A stretch of 64,000 nucleotides of DNA from Plasmodiophora brassicae (lineage: Eukaryota > Endomyxa > Phytomyxea > Plasmodiophorida > Plasmodiophoridae), in contig JASFAU010000009.1 in the NCBI GenBank assembly GCA_039704465.1, positions 496,001-560,000 of the forward strand, read 5' to 3'. The notes under the pieces were generated by a model. It did not search any database. It was not told where the DNA came from and saw only the letters and a list, made by a program, of their open reading frames with translations. Positions within the stretch are counted from its first letter, which is position 1. Every line of letters begins with the position of its first letter. Below, piece by piece: positions 30,601 to 40,711 of the stretch. Both the position numbers and the translations under genes were made by a program.

Positions 30601-31115
30601 CGAACCCTCTTGCCGATGCTCATCGGACGTTTTAGGAGTGTTGAAGAAGAAACATTCGTATTTCGGGAAATCGGGTCCATTATCTCAACTCTCCACGCCC
30701 TAGAGCTTCCGCGCGACCTTGTGTCGCAAATAACGTCTAACCTAGGGCGACTGTGGCACATGGAAGAATCTTGGATCGATGACCTAAACACGGTCGTTAA
30801 TAACATCTTCCGGTACCCGGTGGTGAAATGCGTTGGACTCTTGTTGCTGACTTCGCGAGTAGGACACAACCGGAAGAGAGCCCGTTTCGACGTGCTGCCC
30901 CTGCGAAGGGAAGCCAGTTACCTGCCAACTTCCCTTCTCCGTCTACGTTGACTGGAATGTTCTCACCATCCATTATCGGGAGCGTGGTCGATCGTCGCCC
31001 GATTCGATCCCCAGCGGTTCGATCCCCGCAAAGAACAGCGACGTTCACCTCGTTCAAGGAGGGTCCTGATATCGATGGTTCCTCTCCCTCACGCCGGAGA
31101 CATCACAGTTTCTAA
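27680..31115 (+). CDS. DENN-domain protein (Rab GEF type)
   Basis: Tripartite DENN module in order, split by many short introns. uDENN: TQFVDYIALIAIG, then SWVDFPDTAMMGDMCYPRGI and NFFLSKTSTYGTAFVFQ. cDENN: EFALVILSSTGLCSVFQSII, the VPRPEPG loop, PLLDFSVLFLLRILDIS, ILTGKSVVVHS, LIALIFPFRWTNVYIPLLP and SPVPFIIGTL. dDENN: KVRQFFLRYIGSLLHDYRKYL, FLSRFIQTQVW and FTEFLELH. The C-terminal helical part includes FREIGSIISTLHALELP and a Ser/Arg-rich end at about 31115. DENN modules exchange GDP on Rab GTPases on membranes. The 5' limit is uncertain. Convergent with the SBF-like myotubularin gene at 31904. Confidence 0.8.
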
Positions 31116-31136
31116 TATAAGTAAACCCTTCCCGAC

Positions 31137-31579
31137 GTGACTTGCGCCTGCCATATGCCGTGTAGATGGGGATTGCGGCAGTTGGCGTCCTTCGGGCATG
31201 TGCAATTGTTACGCGACGCAGGAAGCCAATGTTCGTTCTTCGATATTAGCACGGAGCCTGAAGCTTATTGTCTATTGAGACAAATGGATCAGTCAAGCTG
31301 TCAATTGAACAAGGTTACGATTTGCCTACACGAAGTGTCCTACTTTACTCTCACTCCGCCGCGGTCCATTCCAAGGGACTTACCACGACGTACCCAACCA
31401 TGACGCGAAAGGCAGAGTGGCAACTCGAAGCGACAGACGCTTTTCGCATCATGTTTGGATATGCGGTCAGGCAGTGGCGACCTCAGCAATTCGAAATCCA
31501 TTACAATAAAGTTACTGTGCGAACGAGTCGCCGCGCATTGCAGAACGGTCCAATGCTTCGCGGATCGCGCGACCAGTGA
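31137..31579 (+). CDS. Hypothetical, possibly last exons of the DENN gene
   Basis: Two forward frames look coding: LRQLASFGHVQLLRDAGSQC with FFDISTEPEAYCLL (about 31168-31275), then ETNGSVKLSIEQGYDLPTRS to RRALQNGPML (to 31579). The beta-rich composition could be a small C-terminal domain. No motif recognised. 31580-31903 holds no coherent frame. Confidence 0.3.
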
Positions 31580-31903
31580 CTCGGAATTACTGCATACGAA
31601 CATTCCTAGCCTTCCCCCTCCTCCCTGCTATAGTGACAGGAGTAGAATCAATGGCCAGATCAGGCGGTATACAGATGGTCGGATGAGACGACGCGGATAC
31701 TATAATAATAGGTGTACTGCTGATGGGTGTTCACAGGTCGCTGAAGGCTCTTACCGGCCTTCCTTCGGGTATACACAGTAGCTCAGCTTCTTCAAGCCTG
31801 GTGATGCTCGATGCCGAGCATGTTCGTTTCCTCGGTGTGAATACAATGTTACCGTCATCGCCATCAACGACGTCAAACTGGGGCACATCACCTAGGAAGG
31901 GTC

Positions 31904-34900
31904 TCAGACTGGCTCACGCGATAGACAAAGCCGGTTCGTACGAAGCGTTCGACTAAGATACTCTTGGTGTTCGTCGATCTCATGGCTCGTCTCGTCGTCG
32001 TCCTCAGGCGGTGGGGGCGGCGGGATGTCGTCTTCGTCGCTGTAGAATACTGTTTGCAGCGATTCGATCAAACTCGGCATATTGGGATGGACCGGATTCT
32101 CGTTGAATAACGTCCCGTCGGCTCTGGGCGTCCGGGGTGCCGACAAGGATATGCCATTGTGCTGCAGCAGCGACACCCAATCCGTCTGGCCGGAATCGGA
32201 ACATCGGGAGCCATCGCCTTGGAGGGCATGTACCGCTTCAAGTAGCAACGCCTCGCGTTGCTCGAACTGGGCGACCAGTTCTTGAACCTCCCTGCGGATG
32301 AACGTTAAAACGGACATCAGGCGAGCTGCCCAGAGACACGCCGAACCGATCGTGACGGGACTGCAACTGGACCAGCTGGAGAACACGGTCACGAATCGTT
32401 TCGTGCGGCGACGGGAACTGTTGCATCAGCATGCTACACCTGTAGTAGAACGGGAACACGCCGAACGCTTGCGCTTGGCAGTTCGGGCGAAGCACTAGGT
32501 AGTTCGATCGGTCAGACGCACAAGAGGACAATTCCCGGGACATCTGGTACCTTGGTAGGACACCTGGTACAGCGGGTTGATGAACGTTTCGCGTGCCTGC
32601 AGAACGTAGGTCCACAGGGACACCGTCTTCGACTTAATTCGGGCCTGCGCACGCTGGCGATCGTTGTTGCCGAGGAACGTGCCAAACTTGCAGTCGTAGT
32701 GCTCTTGTGCAATGCAGAACAGCAGCTCGGGCGAGAACTCGAACGCAGACGGGTACTGCGATTGAACTTGCCAGACAACGTCGAGGAATTGTAAGAAAAT
32801 CGGGCTGATCTGCTGATCTGAGAAGTTCGCGTTGCCATGGCCCACTCGCTGGGAGAATTTGTGGCCAAACCCGATCCACTCTTTCTCAATGAGGACAGCA
32901 AACCCAGCAATGGTCCGATAGTAGGGATCCATCAGAAGCATCGCAAGCGAGGTGACCTGTGCGGTCCGGTCCCACCCATCGCTGCAATGAACGAGGACGG
33001 AGACACAGTCTTCCGAAACCTTGGCAGCGGTGAACACAGCGGCCACGAGAATCTGGCTGAGATGCTTGTGCCACTCGGACGGATTCAATCCGATCGGGGT
33101 CATGATCTCATCGTTTTCAACACTGTACCGTTTCGCCTCCGTAAACAGCGCAGGAGATTCCATCTGACCCACACTTAAACGTCGGACGGTGCTCGAGTGC
33201 AACGCTAGGGGTATTACCATGGCTCTAAACGAATCGCGAACGGCATGAATGTTCTCGATGCCCATGAAGACAAGCTGACAGTCACGGTACCGGGCAGCGC
33301 TCTCGAACCCGCCGCCGAGCACCTTGTTCCCCCTCGCGTTGATCTTGGGGCGACAATCGATAATGAACCGGATCTTGGCGGCCGCAATGAGTTGCTCATC
33401 GGCAACGCAGATGTTCCCGGTGAATCCAGTTCGTGGTTGGGCACTGCGCAGCATCGCTGCCCCTGAACTGGAACAGTAATATGCAAGAACGGGTATTCTG
33501 GCCTGCTTGCGAAAAGCCGCCACTTTGTGAAGGACGGGGTCGGGAACGATAGACGGGACGTAAAATACAGCTGGGTACGTCGGGCTAAACTTGTAGTCGG
33601 CATTCAGCGCCACACGACGCCAAAAGACGGCAAACGATGCGCCCTGTGAATGGGATCAGATTGTGAGTACAGGGCGACGAGCGTTTCCAAACGAACCATT
33701 CGCTTGTACTCTGCATCAGGACGATACAGCGTCCAACCGTCATCTGGGGTGGCGATGCTTTGCTTGTATCGGAAAGCAAACAGACCGATAAGGGAGTTCG
33801 GGAAGCACGCCGATTGCAGTAAATCACTGAAGTCCCCAACGCGAGCTTCGCGATTCTCTCGGTTTGCGGCCAATGTAATGAGGCGATATCGCAGAACCTG
33901 GTAGTCCTTCAAGGTGACGCGAAGAAGTTTGTCGATGCTTGTTGGATCGGACGGGTACTTCAAAAGGTCGAACTTGAGAACAGAATGGACACAGAAACCG
34001 CTATTGTAAGCCGCAAACGATGACGGCGGATCAGTCATCGTCAAGGCGGCCCCAGCAACAGCAGCGGTGCCACCTGAAGCGTCAGTCGCTTCAGATGGCA
34101 CGAAGACAACTCGGTACGTTGTGAGCAGAAGGTAGCCCTTGGGTCGGGGCGGAGGGACGTTTTCATCGACAACAGCATAAAGTGTGCGAAGGACGATCTC
34201 GCCGCTAATCAAGCCACTGCTCGTATTCAGTGGAGTTCCTTCGATTGCCTCATTGCCAGGAACAGGAGGGACATCATCACCACGATTAGGCATAAACAAA
34301 TCTGAGTCACTGCTCGAATCGTTGAAACCCTCAGGAATGGTCCATTGTGAACCATTGGTTTCGTCGTTGTGGAAGTAATCATCCCCATCAGGTGTCTACA
34401 CGGAGTTCAGACACGGATACGAAACCTAAGTTAGTAGCCTTACCTGGTAACGGGTCCATCCATTCTTGGTCTCGAGACGCCGAGTCCCATACAGGTCCAC
34501 AGGAGCAGTCTTCTCAAGATTCTATCCATGACGTCAGATCCCATTTGTGCCATTTGCTGGTCGTGAATAGTGATACCATAGCTCGCGTAGCTTCGCACTG
34601 TTGTAAAACGGCTGACAGGTTTAAGCTTGGATACTTCAGGATCCTCATAAAGGACGCCAGGCGAAGCGTTTCGAGAGATGACTGCGAGGACAACGTCGTA
34701 CTTGCAGATGGCCCTAATGCGCCAGCTCAGTTACAGTGCATCAGCCATGAAATGTCGTTCTTAGACACACCAGAGCTGCCTTTCGCGAACGGTAGTGGGA
34801 CTAATCCATACGGTGTCCGAAATGCAAGAAGCTTCACAAACTTTCGCAGCTGCAGCAGAACTTCGTCTACGCAAGAGCGAATAGAATCAGCGAACGAGAC

Positions 34901-36503
34901 AATCCGTCACCAAGCACAAGCAATACCTTGAACATTACTCATCGCGCACATGTCCATACAGAACGTCAGGATCACATCTAGATGGACACCTAACAGATTC
35001 TCATCAGTACTGATTGGGTGTCGCGTCCCGTAAAGACATACCAGCATTCATCATTTGCCAGGAAAATACGCAAAGAAGATGGATGTTGAGAAGAAGCTGC
35101 TCGTTCTGCTGGTCGTGTTGGTCATCACCTTCTGGATCTGTCCAGTATGCTGCCTCTGAGATCGGATCGACCGTCGATTGCAGTTGTTCGAGTTTCGTCC
35201 GTTCGCTCGTTATGACATCCAAAAACAGTAACTCCCAGAACTGGCGATTCTTGAACACCTCATGGTCTTTGACGAACGAATACAAGAACATGCAGATTTC
35301 TCCCGCCGGGCTAACAACATTCATCGACATCGATAGTTCTGCGGCCGACGATCAGCAATGTCGTTAGGAGACAATCCACGATGACATCACAAACCGAGAA
35401 ACTTCCTGCACGTTGCGTAGTCATGTGCGTTATTCGCCTCGCGGAGGACAGCGCGAAATACATCAATAAGGGTTTGAAACGCAAACTGGGAAATCTTCTG
35501 CCCTTCGCTCTAAAAGGACGAAAACGTTAAAGCGCTGCATGGGTGCCAATGGTACATCTTGTCGTACAACATATTTCAGGTGCTGGAAGAACTGCTGGCG
35601 GCCTTCTTGCGTCTTGAACATGTCAAGAAGCGTAAGAATGCTATTGCCCAACGGTGTGGAAAACACCTTGACAGCGGAGAATATGAAACCCATGAACTCG
35701 TTGATCGCGTCAGTAAAGCGTTTCAGCTTGACATTCGATTTGTCTTTCCGTCGGAACGGAAAAGCGGCGACTAGAGACAGACAATTAGATGCAGTACGTA
35801 GGTGATAGATCATGTCACAGACCTTGGCGAGATAGCTGCGATTGCTGTGTATCTCCACAAGGAGACGCGACCGAGCCCGAGCTAGTCGTTGTTTCGGCAA
35901 TGTTGACCTCGGGAATCACGGGAAATATGCCATACATCAGCTGGCCGACCTCTAGATCGTTCAGCATCAACTCGTTCGTCTGCACATCGATGATTTCGCA
36001 TGTGCAGTGTCCGACTGGAATTCGCAGCCGACCCAAACACGGGTCGTCATCCGAGTACTCAGCACTATGAACAGGGCGCACATGAAGCGAAACCCTGACA
36101 TCAGGATAGCCTTGGTACAATGAACATTTCGAGATTTTCCTGGGCAACTATTAGCAAATGATCTGTGACACGGGTCACTGTACAAGCGAGAGCAGAACCT
36201 ACAAGATCAGAATATTGCCGTCAAACTCGAACGAGCCCGCGTCGCCTGTGATTGGCACGGCGGCATTGCTGCGAAGGACGATGCTTCCAAACCGAATCCG
36301 AACGTATGGAAGCCCGTCAATTGGCCCCAGCTGGACGTTCTTCAACATGAACACTAGTTGGCAGTGTCAGCGACAGAACGTCGGTCAGCGGCCGCATGCC
36401 AGCACCGACGATTGAAATGCACGAGAACGTCACGGGACTGCTGACCGGCGCCGCTGTGTTCCATGGCGGGGCCCGCCCCGCGCAGACTGAACCGCAGCGC
36501 CAT
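31904..36503 (-). CDS. C2-SBF2-GRAM-myotubularin protein with intact phosphatase
   Basis: A phosphoinositide 3-phosphatase with the SBF2/GRAM/phosphatase order of animal MTMR5/MTMR13. From 36503 (MALRFSLRGAGP), splicing leads to a C2-like domain (QLGPIDGLPYVRIRFGS). An SBF2-like helical region follows (FQTLIDVFRAVLREANNAHD; FLYSFVKDHEVFKNRQFWEL), then an intron GTAAGG...GTGTAG at about 34440-34390, GRAM (GYLLLTTYRVVFVPSE), and myotubularin (PAVFYVPSIVPDP...QPRTG...VHCSDGWDRTAQ). Cys and Arg of the CX5R loop are both present, unlike the inactive animal MTMR5/13. The tail has a coiled coil and a Pro-rich acidic segment. The frame slips by one base at about 33610-33620, in a W-R...N-x-D-Y stretch that should be continuous. 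No DENN module is fused to it. Confidence 0.8.
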
Positions 36504-37142
36504 GGACAGGCCCGATGGCTGACTGCGGCAATGACGTGCTGGTACGCAGGTTTGGCCGACGACACCTGGACAACGCGATGCCGAGAACGTCTCTGAGCAC
36601 GGCGGAGCTGCGTGCTAAATTTGGACCACAGCCCACTGGCCAATATCGGCACTGGCACGCAGCTACCTACACGCGTCAGGACCTGCTTGATACTTTTATA
36701 TCAGGCAGACTGCTAAAGTTGTCACCTGGCCAGCGAATGAATGTTTCGGTAACCTCCGCTACAAACAGTGTGCGACCAGAAGGTATGCTGAAAGGTCAGT
36801 CTTACGTACCCCTGTGTCGTCATTCTGCCGTTGACGGTTTTGGCCACAAATTCAGGAGGCAGACGACCAGAGCAATGACGAATGTTGTACTTGGCGTTGT
36901 AATCGGTTTCCCTTTGTCCATTTAACTACACAGGTAGATACTGTTAAACGACATCGCCACATTGGTCTCAGCATCGCGGGTCGGAGATCGGAGCGCCCTT
37001 GGCGAAGCCGCCATTGGCTGCCGCCTGCCGCGTTTATGGCTTGCTAAAATTAGAAACTGCGGGCCGCACAGGCGGCGACCGGGGTTCAGATCCCAGAGGC
37101 CAGACTGGTTCGTGGTGGCCAATACGGCAACCAGCTACCCAG
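36504..37142. promoter_or_regulatory. Divergent intergenic region, myotubularin / PLC-X genes
   Basis: 639 bp between divergent starts. A forward 136-codon open frame at 36515-36925 has no recognisable feature and overlaps the expected promoter; I do not call it. A tRNA-like TTCAGAT loop at about 37086 lacks the rest of a tRNA. Confidence 0.5.
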
Positions 37143-38282
37143 ATGAACCAAGTGGTGACGGCCCTGACAAGCTTGCTGGCGCTGGCGCAGATCGCTGTTG
37201 ATGATGCCCCAGTTCCGCGAGTGAAGAGTCCTGTCCGGCTCAGCGATTGGATGAGAGACATGATCGATGATATCGGTGACATGGCTCTTCGCGATATCGC
37301 AATCGCAGGCAGCCACAATTCCGGGTCATATGCGATTGATCCACGATCAAAGAGGCTTTCTGGCGATTTTGACGGGCAGTACAAAGGTCTGAAACCTTTC
37401 GTCGAGCATCAAACGCCACTTGCTGCAGTTGTTTCAAAGTTCGCAAAGGTACCTTTGGTGCATGTCGCAGCTGACCAGCCATTCAACTATGTTGTGTTGC
37501 AGTGCCAACGTAACCCGATACTCCACCAGCTTGAAAACGGCGTCCGGTACTTGGACGTCCGCATGCATTACGAGTATTTGGGCCGCGACTCGGTTGGGAC
37601 GCTTGAACTGTGTCATTCGCTGTGTGCTATCGATTACAAGGTGTTCGCCCGGCAAGTCGTTCAGTTTGTTGAAGCCCATCCAGGTGAAGTCGTCATCGTC
37701 GACGTCAACCACGTCTACGCTGAAGGCGCCCACATTGACGACTGCAAGGACCAGATTCTGGAAATGATCGTTGACTCCCTGGGCCGAACCCGCATTGCGG
37801 ATTCTACTTTGAGTCCCGAGTCGCCACTGCGGGACTTTGTTAACCATCGCAGGAACATTGTATTGGTGTACCAGTATGCATCATCAGCAGCACGCAGCAA
37901 TATCTGGGCGGGGAATGCGATTCAATCGCGCTGGACAGAGTCACGTAACGACCAGGATATCTTGGACCGCGGGTTTCGCCAAGTTATCGACCGCGACCGC
38001 TATTCGCTGCACGTCATGCAACTTGTTGTTGCTTACGGCGCCGATGAGATCCTCAATGGGTTGACAATGGACGATGTCCCATGCAGTACGCTCGTTATGG
38101 GGCGCAATCTCACGTCCACAGTCCCGTCGTTCATTCTGGGCCACTGTGAATCCAGCAGCACCTTCCTCAGGAACGTCAACATCGTCATGGTTGACGACAG
38201 CTCGCTTAACGGCCATGCCCTCGCCATGGCGTTACTGTCCGTCAACTTCATGAAATCGCGCCTTCCCAAACCCAGACGTTGA
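37143..38282 (+). CDS. Secreted PI-PLC X-domain protein (PLCXD type)
   Basis: Intronless, 379 residues from the ATG at 37143. Signal peptide MNQVVTALTSLLALAQIAV. X-domain catalytic features are present: IAIAGSHNSGSYAI (first catalytic His), VRYLDVRMHYEYLG (Asp and Arg of the metal/inositol site), LCHSLCAIDYKVFARQV (second His), and PGEVVIVDVNHVYAE. There is no Y, PH, EF-hand or C2 domain, as in PLCXD and bacterial-type PI-PLCs. It should cleave phosphatidylinositol or GPI-like lipids outside the cell or in the secretory lumen. An in-frame upstream extension exists, but it starts at TTG and looks non-coding. Confidence 0.88.
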   Translation: MNQVVTALTSLLALAQIAVDDAPVPRVKSPVRLSDWMRDMIDDIGDMALRDIAIAGSHNSGSYAIDPRSKRLSGDFDGQYKGLKPFVEHQTPLAAVVSKFAKVPLVHVAADQPFNYVVLQCQRNPILHQLENGVRYLDVRMHYEYLGRDSVGTLELCHSLCAIDYKVFARQVVQFVEAHPGEVVIVDVNHVYAEGAHIDDCKDQILEMIVDSLGRTRIADSTLSPESPLRDFVNHRRNIVLVYQYASSAARSNIWAGNAIQSRWTESRNDQDILDRGFRQVIDRDRYSLHVMQLVVAYGADEILNGLTMDDVPCSTLVMGRNLTSTVPSFILGHCESSSTFLRNVNIVMVDDSSLNGHALAMALLSVNFMKSRLPKPRR

Positions 38283-38565
38283 TGCACTTATACTAAAGCC
38301 ATTAACATCGTGTTAGGTAATTCATTCCTCGGTCTGACTGCATTTGAAGGACGCTTCGACAGCACGAAGGACGCTTCGGCCCGCAGTGCTATTGGTAACC
38401 ATGGCAGATTCCAATGCAGGGGGCAGCGCTGCTCGACTTTCGCGAGTCTTGGTCTGCGCAAGCCCGTCAGGCAGATGATGCAGACAGGAGGCGGAGGAGC
38501 AGCCGCTGGCCGAGCTACACACGACCACAAAGTCCGTGCCGTGCGTCGCGCAACCATCAACGTCG

Positions 38566-40448
38566 ATGGGAGACATCAATGACGACGACGACGGGTTCGT
38601 GTATGTACCATTGAAGCGGCGGCGCGAGCGGGAAGCGCAGCTGCTGTCGTCAGCGCACAACAGCAGAGCGATTCGGCGATTGGCGGACTCGGTCGAGCCA
38701 ATCGTTGAAGAGCCGGTCGCCCCGGAGCGGTCCACGAAGACGTTGGTCGAAGTATCGCACGAGATCCATGCGGCGACCGCATCGAAGGACGACCGGCAGG
38801 AAACTGTGGAAGAGGAGGAATTCCTGACGCGAAACCTCATTGCTGGGCGTGGGCCGCTGCTCTCTGCTGCGGAACGGGCTGGCGACAGTGTCCCGAAAGA
38901 ACGGATGACGACGCTGTGGACGCCGCCATCGTTCATTCGAAGCATGACTGAGGATCAGGTCGATGCTGTTCGCACGGATCGTCGTATTCACGTAGAAGGC
39001 GAGGACATTATGCCTCCGATCCAGCGGTTCCGAGACATGAGTAAGCGCACTGTCTGACGCCATGGTTTGCATGCAGAAATGTAGTAATATGTTGCAGAGT
39101 TCCCGAGGGCGATCCTGGATGCGCTGACACGCAAAGGTATCGTCAACCCGACGCCGATCCAGATGCAGGGCTTGCCGGTTGCTCTCAGCCGGAGAGATAT
39201 GATCGGCATTGCGTCGACTGGGTCGGGGAAGACGATCACGTTCGTCCTGCCCATGATTATGACGGCCTTGGAAGCGGAAATTCGGTTGCCGCTCACGTCA
39301 GGCGAAGGACCTATCGGCCTTGTCGTGTGCCCTTCGCGGGAACTGGCGCAACAGACGTTCAATATCGTCGTCGAATTCTGTGGTGCTCTTGGAAAGAGCC
39401 GCCGTGTCACGCTCAATGCGCTCCTCTGCATCGGCGGTATCGACATGCGAGACCAGGTCGACCCTCGTCGATCGCCGGTCCACATCGTCGTCGCGACACC
39501 CGGACGCCTTATGGACATGCTGTCGAAGAAACGTTTGAACTTGGACAGTTGCACGTTCCTGACGCTGGACGAGGCCGATCGCATGATTGATCTCGGGTTT
39601 GCCGATGATGTTCGAACCATATTCGGGTACTTCTCTGGCCAACGGCAGACTGTGATGTTCTCCGCGACGATGCCCGCGAAGATCAAACAGTTTGCTGCAA
39701 CGTCGTTAGTCGACCCAATCGTTGTCAATGTCGGCCGTGCGGGCGCCGCCAGCCTGGACGTTGTCCAACATGTTGAGTACGTCAAGGAGGAGAATCGGAT
39801 GGTCTATATTCTCGAGTGCCTTCAGAAGACAGCGCCGCCTGTCCTCATTTTCTGTTCAAACGTCAGCGACGTTGACGACATTGAGGTACTTCCGGCAACA
39901 CTCTCGTCGGTATTGTTTCCGTTCTAACTCGGGTGATGTGCGCGCAGGAGTATCTGTTGATCAAAGGTGTCGAGGCAGTGTCTATTCACGGCGGGAAGTC
40001 TCAGGCGGAGCGCCAGGCTGCGATTCGGGCGTTTCAGAGCGGGGCGAAGGATGTTCTTGTCGCAACGGACATCGCGTCGAAGGGCCTGGACTTCCCCGAT
40101 ATTCAGCATGTCATCAATTTCGACATGCCCAAGGAGATCGAGGACTACGTGCACCGAATCGGAAGGACAGGGCGAAGAGGCAAGACAGGCCTGGCGACAA
40201 CGCTGATCAATCGTAACTGCCACGAGACGACGCTGCTGGACCTGAAGTACCTTCTCATGGAAGCCAAACAACCAATCCCGCCCATGCTGATGACCCTGCA
40301 AGATAGTTCGTTATCGGCTGGTGGCTGCCCTTACTGTGGCGGCCTTGGCCATCGGGTCACCGAGTGCCCGAAGTACATGGCACACTCGAAAGAGAAGATG
40401 AAAGCGTCAATGGGCGGTGGCGGTGACGGCCTATCAGGTGGATACTGA
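38566..40448 (+). CDS. DDX41: DEAD-box RNA helicase DDX41
   Basis: Spliceosome-associated RNA helicase. Exons 38566-39040, 39098-39885 and 39948-40448 give 587 residues plus stop in exact phase; introns are 57 nt (GTAAGC...TTGCAG) and 62 nt (GTACTT...TTCTAAC...GCGCAG). After an acidic/basic N-terminus come the Q motif ([13 protein letters not shown]), Walker [33 protein letters not shown] (DEAD), [15 protein letters not shown] and [13 protein letters not shown]41's diagnostic zinc knuckle C-x2-C-x4-H-x4-C ([14 protein letters not shown]) closes the protein before a Gly-rich end. Catalytic motifs are complete. Confidence 0.96.
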
Positions 40449-40457
40449 TCATTTGCG

Positions 40458-40631
40458 ATGTTTATATATTGGCTGGAAGACTCGTCTATCTACTTGTGGT
40501 TTGGCATCTGTGCGGCAACCCTCGTTTCCTTCATGGTCATCGTAGTGTACGTGCAAGCTGCGATATGGTTCAAAGGAGCAAGGTGCAGGGGAACCCAGGT
40601 GTGGACCTCACGGGCGTCTCACATAACGTGA
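40458..40631 (+). CDS. 57-codon membrane smORF, candidate
   Basis: ATG at 40458, nine bases after the DDX41 stop, opens MFIYWLEDSSIYLWFGICAA, continuing as one strong membrane helix (LVSFMVIVVYVQAAIWF) and a short basic tail, stopping at 40631. It could instead be a 5' exon of the DUF229 gene, since its CAG|GTGTGG could be a splice donor. A single-pass microprotein is equally plausible. Confidence 0.35.
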   Translation: MFIYWLEDSSIYLWFGICAATLVSFMVIVVYVQAAIWFKGARCRGTQVWTSRASHIT

Positions 40632-40711
40632 GTCAAGCTCGGCTGATCTGCCTTACGGCACGCGTCCTCTTACAAGTGACATTTCTGGGCGCTTTCAGCT
40701 CTGCCAGCGAG

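Noticed and set aside
36515..36925. 136-codon forward open frame
   Set aside because: It lies in the divergent promoter interval, has no motif or plausible fold, and its composition matches neighbouring non-coding frames.
37060..37110. Possible tRNA (TTCAGAT loop with flanking GGG/CCC)
   Set aside because: No matching acceptor stem, D arm or anticodon stem could be placed within 80 bases upstream.
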